Source: Anaerolinea thermophila UNI-1 (lineage in GTDB: Bacteria; Chloroflexota; Anaerolineae; Anaerolineales; Anaerolineaceae). From it: DNA of 64,000 nt. Shown here one piece after another: positions 25,163 through 33,595 of this stretch (its first letter is position 1; every line of letters begins with the position of its first letter). The notes beneath the pieces are model-generated. The model saw only the letters and a program-made list of their open reading frames with translations. It was not told where the DNA came from and searched no databases. Where the stretch lies: positions 434,001 through 498,000 of the forward strand of contig NC_014960.1 of the NCBI RefSeq assembly GCF_000199675.1. Direction: 5' to 3'. A program made the position numbers and the translations under genes.

Positions 25163-26398
25163 ATGCCTGAATTTCTCGAACTGCTCCCTCCCGCACAAGC
25201 CTGGGAGGTTTTCCGGAATGCCTTGCCCTCTGCAGTACTCCCTGCAGAACGTCTTGCTGTCGTCCAGGCGCGCGGGCGGGTTACTGCCGAGCCGGTGGTC
25301 TCGCCGGAAAATCTCCCCGCGTTTTCGCGCTCCACGGTGGATGGCTATGCCGTGCAGGCGCGCGATACCTTTGGCGCTTCGGAAAGTTTGCCTGCCTATC
25401 TGAAACTCATTGGCGAAGTGCCCATGGGCGCGGCGCCTTCTTTTTCCATCCGGCGGGGAGAGTGCGCGCTCATTCATACCGGCGGAATGCTTCCCGAAGG
25501 CGCCGATGCGGTGGTCATGCTGGAGCATACCCAAAGTTCCCGCCCCGATGAAGTCGAAATTTTACGCGCCGTACCGTCAGGCGAAAACGTCCTGCTTGCT
25601 GGTGAAGACGTGCGCATTGGTGAGGTGGTTCTGCCTGCCGGGGTGCGCCTGGAGGATGCCCAAATCGGCGGATTGACCGCGCTGGGTATTCTGGAGGTGA
25701 ATGTTGTTCGCCAGCCACGGGTGGGCATCCTTTCCAGCGGAGATGAAGTCATCCCGCCGGAGCGCCAGCCTCAACCCGGACAGGTGCGCGATATCAACAG
25801 TTATTCGCTGAGCGCGCTGGTGGAACGCCACGGCGGGCTTGCTGTGCGTTACGGCATTGTTCCTGACCGTCCCGAAGTCCTGCGGGAAACTCTGCGCCAT
25901 GCCTTGAGCGAATGTGATGCGGTGGTCATCACGGCGGGGTCTTCGGCTTCCACCCGGGACTTTACCGCCGCGGTAATTAACGAGATGGGCGCGCCGGGCG
26001 TGCTGGTGCATGGCGTCAACGTCAAGCCGGGCAAGCCCACCATTCTTGGCGTGTGTAACGGTAAACCGGTCATCGGCTTGCCGGGTAATCCGGTGAGCGC
26101 GCTGGTGATTGCCCGTTTATTTGTTGTGCCGGTTTTGCGTTCTCTGCTGGGGCTTTCCGGCGAGGTGTGGCAGTCTGCCGTGCGCGCTGTGCTGACCGTC
26201 AACCTGGCATCGCAGGCGGGACGCGAGGATTATTTCCCCGTGCAGTTGATTCGCAAAGGCGAGACTCTGTTTGCCGAGCCCATTTTCTACAAGAGCAACC
26301 TCATCTTCACCCTTGCCCGCGCTGATGGTCTGGTCAAAATTCCCGCCAGCGCCACCGGTCTTGGGGTGGGGGAAGAGGTGGATGTGCAGTTGTTATGA
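25163..26398 (+). CDS. moeA: Molybdopterin molybdenumtransferase (MoeA)
   Basis: A 411-residue MoeA that inserts molybdate into molybdopterin-AMP. Seen: FSRSTVDGYAVQA near residue 55, IHTGGMLPEGADAVVMLEHT near 105-125, GILSSGDEVI near 190, INSYSLSALVERHGG, ITAGSSASTRDF, the molybdopterin-binding GVNVKPGKPTILG near 285, and PGNPVSALV. Domain order (central MPT-binding, C-terminal beta barrel) is complete. It begins 3 bases after the UbiA-like gene and is followed by the deacetylase lipoprotein and a second MoeA-like gene. Confidence 0.95.
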   Translation: MPEFLELLPPAQAWEVFRNALPSAVLPAERLAVVQARGRVTAEPVVSPENLPAFSRSTVDGYAVQARDTFGASESLPAYLKLIGEVPMGAAPSFSIRRGECALIHTGGMLPEGADAVVMLEHTQSSRPDEVEILRAVPSGENVLLAGEDVRIGEVVLPAGVRLEDAQIGGLTALGILEVNVVRQPRVGILSSGDEVIPPERQPQPGQVRDINSYSLSALVERHGGLAVRYGIVPDRPEVLRETLRHALSECDAVVITAGSSASTRDFTAAVINEMGAPGVLVHGVNVKPGKPTILGVCNGKPVIGLPGNPVSALVIARLFVVPVLRSLLGLSGEVWQSAVRAVLTVNLASQAGREDYFPVQLIRKGETLFAEPIFYKSNLIFTLARADGLVKIPASATGLGVGEEVDVQLL

Positions 26399-26405
26399 GG
26401 CGGTT

Positions 26406-27338
26406 ATGAGACGCATTTTGCTGGGCTTGCTGGTCATGGCGCTTGCCGGTGCAGTGGGGTGCGCCACGACCGGCTACGCCGCGCCACTGGATGAGGCGGG
26501 TCAAACCCAGGTGGCACAAAAAGTGGAGACCATGCTTGCCACGGCTAACTCGTTCCCGGCAAACACGCCTTCGCCCGGCTCTTCGGCAACCCTACCCCCC
26601 ACGTTCACAGCCTCGCCGACGATGACCCTGACCCCCACGTTGACCCCTTCTCCTACCTGGAAAAATGTCTTTGCCGGTGAGGTATACGCGCCGATTTTGC
26701 TCTATCACCGCGTGGTGGAGGGGCAGGAAAACAACCGCTACGCCGTTTCTCCGACTGCTTTCGAGGAACAGATGCGCTTTCTGGCGGAGAACGGCTACAC
26801 CACCATCACGCCGGCGTATCTGGCGCGGGTGATTCTGGTGGGCGGACAACTGCCCGAACGTCCGGTGCTGATTACCTTTGACGACGGCTATGCCGATACC
26901 TACACCAATGCTTTTCCCATCATGGAGAAGTATGGCTTGAAGGGCGCGCTGTATGTGGTCACTTCAACCGTAGGGGTAGGGGAATTTATCACCATAGAGC
27001 AACTGCGCGACCTGGCGGCGCACGGCTGGGAGATTGGTTCGCACACCGTTCGCCATGTGGATCTGGTTAAGAACCCGGATCAGGTGGAGAAGGAACTGGA
27101 AGACTCCCGCCAGACCCTGCAGGACTGGCTGGGAATGCCGGTATTGACCATGGCGTATCCCTATGGCAAAGCCAATGAGTATGTACAGACCAAAACGCGC
27201 CTGGCGGGATTCCGTGCCGGATTGAGGATTGGTATTTTCAACCGCCACACGCCGGACTCTCTGTTTGAGTTAAGCCGCCGCGAGGTGCGCGCGGAGTACA
27301 CACTGGAACAGTTCATCGAGTTACTGAGTGTGCCATAA
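26406..27338 (+). CDS. Polysaccharide deacetylase lipoprotein (NodB domain)
   Basis: About 310 residues. Lipoprotein signal with AGAVGCATTG (Cys near residue 19), then a Thr/Pro/Ser-rich linker (about residues 45-85) that would span the cell wall, then a NodB-type carbohydrate deacetylase domain. Seen: ILLYHRV, the LITFDDGYADTYTNAFPIM motif 1 with its catalytic and metal Asp residues, and EIGSHTVRHVDL with the His ligands. Likely it removes acetyl groups from a surface glycan. The ATG at 26406 lies 7 bases after the moeA stop. Its place between two molybdopterin genes is unusual and may be chance. Confidence 0.88.
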   Translation: MRRILLGLLVMALAGAVGCATTGYAAPLDEAGQTQVAQKVETMLATANSFPANTPSPGSSATLPPTFTASPTMTLTPTLTPSPTWKNVFAGEVYAPILLYHRVVEGQENNRYAVSPTAFEEQMRFLAENGYTTITPAYLARVILVGGQLPERPVLITFDDGYADTYTNAFPIMEKYGLKGALYVVTSTVGVGEFITIEQLRDLAAHGWEIGSHTVRHVDLVKNPDQVEKELEDSRQTLQDWLGMPVLTMAYPYGKANEYVQTKTRLAGFRAGLRIGIFNRHTPDSLFELSRREVRAEYTLEQFIELLSVP

Positions 27339-27360
27339 CCCTGAATGGGGAGGAAAGACC

Positions 27361-29328
27361 ATGTCGGTTTACCTTCACGATATTCCTCTGCCAGAAGCCC
27401 AACAGCGTTTGATTCAGGCGCTGGAAGAGGTGGGGCTGGAAAGCGTTCTGGGGGTGGAAGAAATTCCGCTGGATGAGCGGGCGCTGGGGCGGGTGCTGGC
27501 GGAGCCGGTCTGGGCGCGCCTTTCTTCTCCCCACTACCACGCCTCAGCCATGGATGGCTTTGCCCTGCGCGCCGAAGCCACGGCTGGAGCATCGCCTACC
27601 CGCCCGGTGATCCTGCAGGTGGGCGAGCAAGCCGTCTATGTGGATACCGGCGACCCGCTCCCCGATTGGGCAAATGCAGTGGTGCCGATTGAAAACGTGG
27701 AAGCCCTGGATGAGCAGGACATCCCCGCCGCCGATGCCCGTCATCCTTTGAAGATTCGCCTGCGCGAGGCGCTCCCGCCGTGGACGCATGTGCGCCCGAT
27801 GGGCGAGGATATTGTGGCGACCGAACTGGTCTTGCCCGCCGGGCATACCCTGCGCGCGGTGGATTTGGGCGCGATTGCCGCCAGCGGACATACCCATGTG
27901 CGGGTTTCCCGTCCGCCGCGCGTGGCAATCCTGCCTACCGGTACGGAACTGGTGCCGGTAGGTCAGCCCGTTAAGCGTGGGGATATCATCGAGTACAACT
28001 CGCTGGTGCTGGCGGCGCAGGTGCGCAGTTGGGGCGGGGAAGCCGTGCGGTTTCCCATCACCCCCGACGATTTCGAGCAAATTTGCCAGCGGGTTCAGCA
28101 AGCCGCCGATATGACTGACCTGGTCTTACTCAATGCCGGCTCTTCGGCGGGTTCGGAGGATTTTTCTGCCCGTGCGGTGGAGCGCCTGGGAACTTTACTG
28201 GTGCATGGTGTGGCGGTTCGCCCGGGGCATCCGGTCATTATGGGGCTGATTCGCCGTTCGCAGGGCGGTTGGACACCCATTATCGGTGTGCCGGGTTATC
28301 CCGTCTCGGCGGCACTGACCGGCGAGATTTTTGTCGAGCCTCTGCTGGCGCGCTGGCTGGGCAGGCGTCCCGCCGAACCGCTGGAAATCGAAGCGCAGAT
28401 CACCCGCAAGGTGACCTCTCCCGCCGGAGATGACGATTATATGCGGGTGGTGGTGGGTAAGGTGGGCAACCGCGTGCTGGCGGCGCCGCTCTCGCGCGGT
28501 GCGGGGGTCATCACCTCGCTGGTGCGCGCCGATGGGATTGTCATCCTGCCGCGCGGCGTGCAGGGCTTGGAAGCTGGGGCGCCGGTGCGGGTGCGCCTGT
28601 ACCGCTCTCCCGCCGAGGTGGAGCAGACCATCTTTGCCATTGGCTCGCATGATTTAACGCTGGACCTGCTGGCGCAGGCGCTCTCTGCCCATCAGCGGCG
28701 GCTGGTCTCTGCAAATGTGGGCAGTTTGGGCGGCTTGGTGGCGTTGCGGCGCGGAGAAGCCCATCTGGCGGGGGCGCATCTGCTCGACCCGCAGACGGGG
28801 GAGTTCAATATCCCGTACATCCGCCAGTACCTGCCCGATACTCCCGTGACGCTGGTGGAGTGGGTGGGGCGCATTCAGGGTTTGCTGGTGTGCAAGGGCA
28901 ACCCGCTGAACATCCGCGGTTTGGAAGACCTGGTGCGTGCCGGGGTGCGCTTTATCAACCGCCAGCGCGGGGCAGGCACGCGCATCTTGCTGGATTATCA
29001 TCTGGAGCGCCTGGGCATCGACCCGGCAAAGATTCAGGGGTACGACCAGGAAGAGTACACCCATCTGGCGGTAGCGGCGGCGGTGGCATCCGGACGCGCC
29101 GACTGCGGCTTGGGAGTGATGGCGGCGGCGCAGGCGCTGGATCTGGACTTTATTCCGCTGTTTACCGAGCGCTATCAACTGGTCATCCCGACGGTGTATT
29201 ACGAAAGCGACCTGCTGGCGCCTTTACGTGTCCTGATGCAGGATGAAAATTTCCGCCGCAGTGTACAGGGTTTGCCCGGCTACACGGTGGAAAACATGGG
29301 GCAAGTTGTGGCACAATTACCGCAGTGA
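27361..29328 (+). CDS. MoeA-like protein fused to a periplasmic-binding-protein-like domain
   Basis: A 655-residue two-domain protein. Residues 1-430 are a MoeA homologue (SAMDGFALRAEA, GDIIEYNSLVLAAQVRSWGG, LNAGSSAGSEDFSARAVERL, GVAVRPGHPVIMGL, VPGYPVSAAL). Residues 430-655 resemble the PBP-like domain (ModA/LysR-effector type) with GSHDLTLDLLA, VLLCKGNP-like and RQRGAGTRILLDYHLE blocks. Such fusions are known and are thought to sense molybdate or tungstate and to act in cofactor insertion. GGAGG lies 8 bases before the ATG at 27361. The organism thus carries two MoeA-type proteins, possibly for molybdenum and tungsten cofactors. Confidence 0.88.
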   Translation: MSVYLHDIPLPEAQQRLIQALEEVGLESVLGVEEIPLDERALGRVLAEPVWARLSSPHYHASAMDGFALRAEATAGASPTRPVILQVGEQAVYVDTGDPLPDWANAVVPIENVEALDEQDIPAADARHPLKIRLREALPPWTHVRPMGEDIVATELVLPAGHTLRAVDLGAIAASGHTHVRVSRPPRVAILPTGTELVPVGQPVKRGDIIEYNSLVLAAQVRSWGGEAVRFPITPDDFEQICQRVQQAADMTDLVLLNAGSSAGSEDFSARAVERLGTLLVHGVAVRPGHPVIMGLIRRSQGGWTPIIGVPGYPVSAALTGEIFVEPLLARWLGRRPAEPLEIEAQITRKVTSPAGDDDYMRVVVGKVGNRVLAAPLSRGAGVITSLVRADGIVILPRGVQGLEAGAPVRVRLYRSPAEVEQTIFAIGSHDLTLDLLAQALSAHQRRLVSANVGSLGGLVALRRGEAHLAGAHLLDPQTGEFNIPYIRQYLPDTPVTLVEWVGRIQGLLVCKGNPLNIRGLEDLVRAGVRFINRQRGAGTRILLDYHLERLGIDPAKIQGYDQEEYTHLAVAAAVASGRADCGLGVMAAAQALDLDFIPLFTERYQLVIPTVYYESDLLAPLRVLMQDENFRRSVQGLPGYTVENMGQVVAQLPQ

Positions 29329-29349
29329 TTTTTCCAGAGGAGGTTTTTT

Positions 29350-29829
29350 ATGGTGCTTTCAGCCAATCAACCCGCGCCCGATTTCACCCTTGCCGATGAG
29401 ACCGGTGCGATGCGTTCTCTCTCCGAGTTTCGAGGCAAACCGGTGGTGTTGTACTTTTACCCCAAGGACGATACTCCGGGATGCACCACCGAAGCCTGTA
29501 ATTTCCGCGATGATTACCACGTTTACGCTGAAAATGGAGTAGTCATTTTAGGTGTCAGCCCCGATTCCCCCAAATCTCACGCCAAATTCAAAGCCAAGTA
29601 CAATCTGCCTTTCACCCTGCTGGCAGATGAAGAGCATCGTGTGTGCGAGATGTACGGCGTATGGGGGCGCAAGAAGTTCATGGGGCGCGAGTACGACGGC
29701 GTTTTCCGTACTACCTTCCTCATTGACCCGCAGGGGATGATTGTCAAGGTGTGGGAAGGTGTCAAACCCGAGGGGCACAGTCAGGAAGTGCTGGAAGCCC
29801 TGCGCGACTGGCAGGGCGCCAGTGCCTGA
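29350..29829 (+). CDS. bcp: Thiol peroxidase/peroxiredoxin, Bcp type
   Basis: A 159-residue atypical 2-Cys peroxiredoxin that reduces hydrogen peroxide and organic hydroperoxides using thioredoxin. Seen: YFYPKDDTPGCTTEACNFRD with peroxidatic C45 and likely resolving C50, five residues apart as in BCP/PrxQ, and the downstream YGVWGRKKFMGREYDGVFRTTFLID block. AGGAGG lies just before the ATG at 29350. A very strong terminator follows the gene. Confidence 0.96.
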   Translation: MVLSANQPAPDFTLADETGAMRSLSEFRGKPVVLYFYPKDDTPGCTTEACNFRDDYHVYAENGVVILGVSPDSPKSHAKFKAKYNLPFTLLADEEHRVCEMYGVWGRKKFMGREYDGVFRTTFLIDPQGMIVKVWEGVKPEGHSQEVLEALRDWQGASA

Positions 29830-29860
29830 GATTTTTCGCTTTTCACTCGTTTGTTAAAAG

Positions 29861-29896
29861 CCATCGAGACGCTTTCACCCCAAAGCGTCTCGATGG
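29861..29896. terminator. Strong bidirectional terminator
   Basis: A perfect 15-bp stem (29861-29875 with 29882-29896, loop CACCCC) between the convergent bcp and Rrf2 genes. Short T runs on both strands suggest it stops both transcripts. Confidence 0.88.
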
Positions 29897-29926
29897 TTTC
29901 TCAGGAGGGGCAGGACATGGACGGGG

Positions 29927-30367
29927 TTAGTTGTTGCGCTCCGCCATGTTTATGGATTCAACCGAAAGCAATGCACCCTGAGGGGCTTTCTTTGCCAGTT
30001 CGCTCAGGCGGATGCTCGCCAGCGCAGCCACCACTTTTTCCTGCAGTTCTGCCCACACTTCGCGGGTCATCATGCCGTTGCCATTGGATTCGGGGACGAT
30101 GCGCATGGGACCTTCCAGGGCTTCAATGATTTGCAGGAGCGAAATATTTTCAGGAGACTGTTTCAGACGCAAGCCACCTCGTGGGCCGGGTGTGGCGCGG
30201 ATGTAGCCGCTCTGGATGAGCGAACGACCAATCTGATGCAGGAACGGCAGGGGAATGTGCAGTTTTTCTGCCAGCACGGCAGTGGGCACAGGACGTTCCG
30301 CCTCGGTTTGCGCCAGGGCGATCATCAACTGGACACCGTAATCAATTCTTCGACTCACTCGAAACAT
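29927..30367 (-). CDS. Rrf2-family transcriptional regulator without cysteines
   Basis: A 146-residue Rrf2-type winged helix regulator. Seen: SRRIDYGVQLMIALA at the N-terminus, the HTH VLAEKLHIPLPFLHQIGRSL and the wing IRATPGPRGGLRLKQSPENI. Rrf2 proteins such as IscR and NsrR hold an Fe-S cluster through three cysteines, but this protein has none. It therefore probably senses something else or belongs to a non-cluster subgroup such as CymR. It diverges from a cytochrome c gene whose control it might share. Confidence 0.87.
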   Translation of the reverse strand: MFRVSRRIDYGVQLMIALAQTEAERPVPTAVLAEKLHIPLPFLHQIGRSLIQSGYIRATPGPRGGLRLKQSPENISLLQIIEALEGPMRIVPESNGNGMMTREVWAELQEKVVAALASIRLSELAKKAPQGALLSVESINMAERNN

Positions 30368-30685
30368 GCTTCACCTCTATTAGAATAGTATGTATGATTG
30401 ACCAGAATAATAATCAATTGAAAACGTTCTCAAAAGTGACATTTTTTACTTTTTGGCTTGATAACCATCACAATCATAATCAATTCAGTCCAGAATTGTC
30501 CAGTCGAAACAGTTTACAAACAGTTAACAATCTGGCAGGGGGGATGGGCAAAATCACCGGAAAGGAGACCCTGTATCACCCGTGACATCCTCTTCCATTA
30601 AGAAGAATTAAGACTATAATGAATTTGTGAACCAATTCACCAAAAACACTCGGCTTTTGATTTTTGAAGAGGAGGATTGTATCCT
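30368..30685. other. AT-rich divergent intergenic region
   Basis: The 318 bases between the Rrf2 and cytochrome c genes are clearly more AT-rich than their surroundings. A consensus TATAAT at 30615-30620 could drive the cytochrome gene, and GGAGG at 30671-30675 is its ribosome-binding site. A 63-codon Asn/His-rich open frame at 30394 has no start signal or homology and is not called. No RNA gene is seen. Confidence 0.5.
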
Positions 30686-31117
30686 ATGAAGAAGAGTTTC
30701 TGGATTCTTCTGGCTGTTGTGGTGATGAGTGCGCTCGTGCTGGCGGCTTGTGGTGGTGGGGGTGGTCAGGCGACGGTAGAACGCAAAGCACCGCCACCGG
30801 AGTATGCAGGCAAAACCAATCCGTATGCCGGCGATGCTGCCGCGATTGCGGAAGGCAAAGAACTTTACAATGTGAACTGCGCTACCTGCCATGGTGAAAC
30901 CGGCGCCGGAGATGGCCCCGCGGGTGCTTCCCTGGATCCCAAACCCGCGAATTTGATTACCGCTGCCAAAGAGGCTTCTGAGGATTACGAATTCTGGATT
31001 GTCTCCGAGGGTGGGGCTGCGGCTGGGCGCAGTGCTTCTATGGCGGCTTATAAAGGTGTGCTCACCGAGGATGAAATCTGGAAGATTCTGGCATACACCA
31101 GAACGTTCGGAAAGTAG
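30686..31117 (+). CDS. Cytochrome c lipoprotein (single heme)
   Basis: About 143 residues. Lipoprotein signal with VLAACGGGG (Cys near residue 22), a short linker, then a class I cytochrome c domain: GKELYNVNCATCHGETGAGDGPAG carries the CxxCH heme site, and a later Met-containing loop (SMAAYKGVLTEDEIWKILAYTRTF) supplies the probable axial Met and C-terminal helix. It would carry electrons on the outer face of the membrane. The ATG at 30686 is 10 bases after GGAGG; the TTG three codons earlier is less likely. A terminator follows. Confidence 0.92.
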   Translation: MKKSFWILLAVVVMSALVLAACGGGGGQATVERKAPPPEYAGKTNPYAGDAAAIAEGKELYNVNCATCHGETGAGDGPAGASLDPKPANLITAAKEASEDYEFWIVSEGGAAAGRSASMAAYKGVLTEDEIWKILAYTRTFGK

Positions 31118-31148
31118 TCCCCCAAGCAGTTTTGCACAGGGTTAAGCA

Positions 31149-31176
31149 GGCGAGGAGTCAACTTCCTCGCCTTTTT
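31149..31176 (+). terminator. Terminator after the cytochrome c gene
   Basis: 8-bp stem GGCGAGGA/TCCTCGCC, 7-base loop, then TTTTT. It abuts the -10 box of the following gene. Confidence 0.9.
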
Positions 31177-31180
31177 GTTA

Positions 31181-31192
31181 TACAATTGAGGT
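31181..31192 (+). promoter_or_regulatory. -10 box of probable leaderless sensor kinase mRNA
   Basis: TACAAT at 31181-31186 ends 6 bases before the ATG at 31193, directly behind the upstream terminator. GAGG overlaps the gap but is too near the ATG to act as a normal ribosome-binding site. Confidence 0.55.
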
Positions 31193-32878
31193 ATGTTAAC
31201 AAACGCGGGGAACGTTCTCGGGTGGATTGTCCTCTGGCTTGCTGTGCTGGCAGGCATAGGCATCCTGTTCTGGCTGTTTCGCCGCGAGCATTCCCGCAGA
31301 GTTCAATTCCAAACCCGTATCCGACAACTGGAACAGCAACTGAATGCCGTTCTTGAACTCAATCGTGCCCTGGCAGAGAGCGAGGACGAGAAGAGCCTCA
31401 TCGAGACTGCTCTGGCGCAGATCAACCGTTTGGTGGGGGGCATGGGTGCGTCCTTTGTCCCGTTCGATGCCTGGGGGGAGCCCTTGCCCGCCTTCACCGC
31501 AGGCGATTTGCCCGAGCCGGTACTGAAGGGCTGGGCAGAGCATCTCGTCTCTGAACAGGTGCGCGGAGCATGTCGCACCTGTGAAATGCTTCAATCTCTG
31601 TCCGGGAAAACCTGCCCGTTGCGCTGGGGTCCCATGGGAGCCATGGAGATTTACTGCTTCCCTCTGGCGTTGGGAGAGCGCCGTTTGGGCATGGTGAATT
31701 TGTATCTTCCTTCCGGGTGCTCGCTGGACTCTGCTCTGCATGACTTTTTGCAGGGCATTCTTAACGAACTGGCACTGGCGGTGGAAACGGCGCGTTTGCA
31801 CCGTCAGGAGGTGCTCACCCTGCGGCAGATTCAAGCCCTGCGCCTGCCGCGCCGCGATTTGCAAAGCACCCTGAGCGCTCTGCTTCAACGGGTGCGCGAT
31901 CACCTGGGGTTTGGCACGCTGATTATACAGGTACGTCCGCTTCAGGATGAGCGCCTTTCTGGGTTGCGCATAGTCGTTGGTGATGTGCAGGCGTATCCTG
32001 CAGGCTGGCTGGAAATTCTGCTGGAACAGGCGCTGGTGTGTAAAGAGGCTCGTCAGCGGCGTGAAGAGTATGGTTGGGTACGCATGTACCCCCTGCAGTT
32101 GCCCGATGGGCTCTCGATGGGCTGTCTGGTTCTGCTGGAACCGGTGATGGAAGATCTCTTGCCTGCCCAGCAAGCCCTGTTGCAAACGGCGGCGGCGCAG
32201 GCGGCACTGATGATTGAAAATGAACGCTCCCTGCTGGCACTGGAGTACACCCTTATTTTGCAGGAACGCACCCGCCTGGCGCGGGAAATCCATGACGGAT
32301 TGGCGCAGACGCTGGCATTCCTGAAGATGCAGGTCGCTCAGATGCAAACTGCCCTTCAACAGGGTGATTTGACGCGCCTGGCGCGCCTGTTGAGCGAGAA
32401 CAAGCAGGCGCTGGAAGAAGTTTATCAGGAAACCCGTCAGACCATTGATCACCTGCGAACCCAGCCTGAAGAGGATTTAACCGTATGGCTGGAAGGACTG
32501 GCATCCAGTTTTCAGCGCCATACGGGCATCCCCGTGGAAGTGCGCTGGCTGACCCAGCCGCCCACACTGGCGCCCGAAGTCCAGGTGCAGATGGTGCGTA
32601 TTCTTCAGGAAGCCCTCAATAATGTGCGCAAGCACGCGCATGCCTCGCAGGTCAGCATCACCCTGCGTGAATGGGGCAGGGATGTGGTGATGGAAATCCA
32701 TGACAATGGGCGTGGATTTGACCCGGAGGATGTGCCGGAGGTGGCGCAGTACGGTTTACGTGGCATGCGTGAACGTGCGGAGATGATTGGAGCGGAATTG
32801 CAAATCATCAGTGCACCGCACCTGGGAACGACCGTGCGGGTAGCCCTGCCCTATCGTCAGGAGGAAAATGTGGAATGA
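31193..32878 (+). CDS. NarL-type sensor histidine kinase
   Basis: A 561-residue kinase with one N-terminal membrane segment (residues 8-30), a coiled coil (about 35-70), two GAF-like regions (about 75-200 and 215-345), a HisKA_3 domain with phospho-acceptor His in RTRLAREIHDGLAQTLAF, and HATPase motifs LNNVRKHAHA, DNGRGFDPED and YGLRGMRERAEM. CRTCEMLQSLSGKTC near residue 125-140 in the first GAF holds several cysteines and could bind a metal or sense redox. Its last codons overlap the response regulator start by four bases, so the pair is coupled. Confidence 0.93.
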   Translation: MLTNAGNVLGWIVLWLAVLAGIGILFWLFRREHSRRVQFQTRIRQLEQQLNAVLELNRALAESEDEKSLIETALAQINRLVGGMGASFVPFDAWGEPLPAFTAGDLPEPVLKGWAEHLVSEQVRGACRTCEMLQSLSGKTCPLRWGPMGAMEIYCFPLALGERRLGMVNLYLPSGCSLDSALHDFLQGILNELALAVETARLHRQEVLTLRQIQALRLPRRDLQSTLSALLQRVRDHLGFGTLIIQVRPLQDERLSGLRIVVGDVQAYPAGWLEILLEQALVCKEARQRREEYGWVRMYPLQLPDGLSMGCLVLLEPVMEDLLPAQQALLQTAAAQAALMIENERSLLALEYTLILQERTRLAREIHDGLAQTLAFLKMQVAQMQTALQQGDLTRLARLLSENKQALEEVYQETRQTIDHLRTQPEEDLTVWLEGLASSFQRHTGIPVEVRWLTQPPTLAPEVQVQMVRILQEALNNVRKHAHASQVSITLREWGRDVVMEIHDNGRGFDPEDVPEVAQYGLRGMRERAEMIGAELQIISAPHLGTTVRVALPYRQEENVE

Positions 32879-33519
32879 GTGGGAAGTACCGGTTGGTGGT
32901 GGTGGATGATCATGCCCTCTTCCGCAGGGGGTTAATCAGCCTGCTGGAAGAAATGCCTGAGTTTGATGTGGTCGGAGAAGCCAGCGATGGCGAAGAAGCC
33001 CTGAAGGTGATTGCTCAGCGCCACCCGGATATTGCCCTGGTGGATGTCAATATGCCGCGCATGGATGGAATTGCCCTGGTGCAAGCCCTGCGGCGGCAGA
33101 AATCTGCCCTGAAGGTGCTGATGCTGACCATTTCGCAGGAAGATCAGGACCTGATCGGCGCCATCCGGGCGGGCGCCAACGGTTACATCCTGAAAAACAC
33201 CGAACCGGAAGACCTGCGCAAAGCCCTCTTGAATATCGCCGAGGGGAAAGGCGTGCTTTCTCCCGAGGTTGTCCCGCCGGTGTTGGGGGTCATGCAGAGG
33301 GGGACGCTGGACTCTTCCCCGCAACTGCTCAGCGACCGCGAACTGGAAGTGTTGCAGTGCCTTGCCGAAGGGCTGACCACTCAGCAAATTGCTTCCCGAC
33401 TGTTCATCTCTGAAAATACGGTCAAAACGCATATCCGCCACATTCTGGATAAACTGGAAGCCTCTAACCGCACCGAGGCGGTAGGCAAAGCTACTCAACT
33501 GGGCATTTTGCGCCGCTGA
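32875..33519 (+). CDS. LuxR/NarL-type response regulator
   Basis: A 214-residue regulator: receiver domain (residues 5-122) with acidic pocket VVVDDH, phospho-acceptor Asp in IALVDVNMPRMDG, and Lys in ILKNTEP; then a LuxR-type HTH (about 148-212) with LSDRELEVLQCLAEGLTTQQIA and ISENTVKTHIRHIL. It overlaps the sensor kinase by four bases and is certainly its partner. Targets are unknown. Confidence 0.96.
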   Translation: MSGKYRLVVVDDHALFRRGLISLLEEMPEFDVVGEASDGEEALKVIAQRHPDIALVDVNMPRMDGIALVQALRRQKSALKVLMLTISQEDQDLIGAIRAGANGYILKNTEPEDLRKALLNIAEGKGVLSPEVVPPVLGVMQRGTLDSSPQLLSDRELEVLQCLAEGLTTQQIASRLFISENTVKTHIRHILDKLEASNRTEAVGKATQLGILRR

Positions 33520-33595
33520 AAAGACATTTTTTGACTTTTGCTTTCATTTGTGCTATCCTATGCCCTGCTGATTTTCAGACGGAAGATTGGGCTGT

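Noticed and set aside
30394..30585. A 63-codon Asn/His-rich ORF in the AT-rich gap
   Set aside because: No ribosome-binding site, low-complexity composition following the AT-rich DNA, and no family match.
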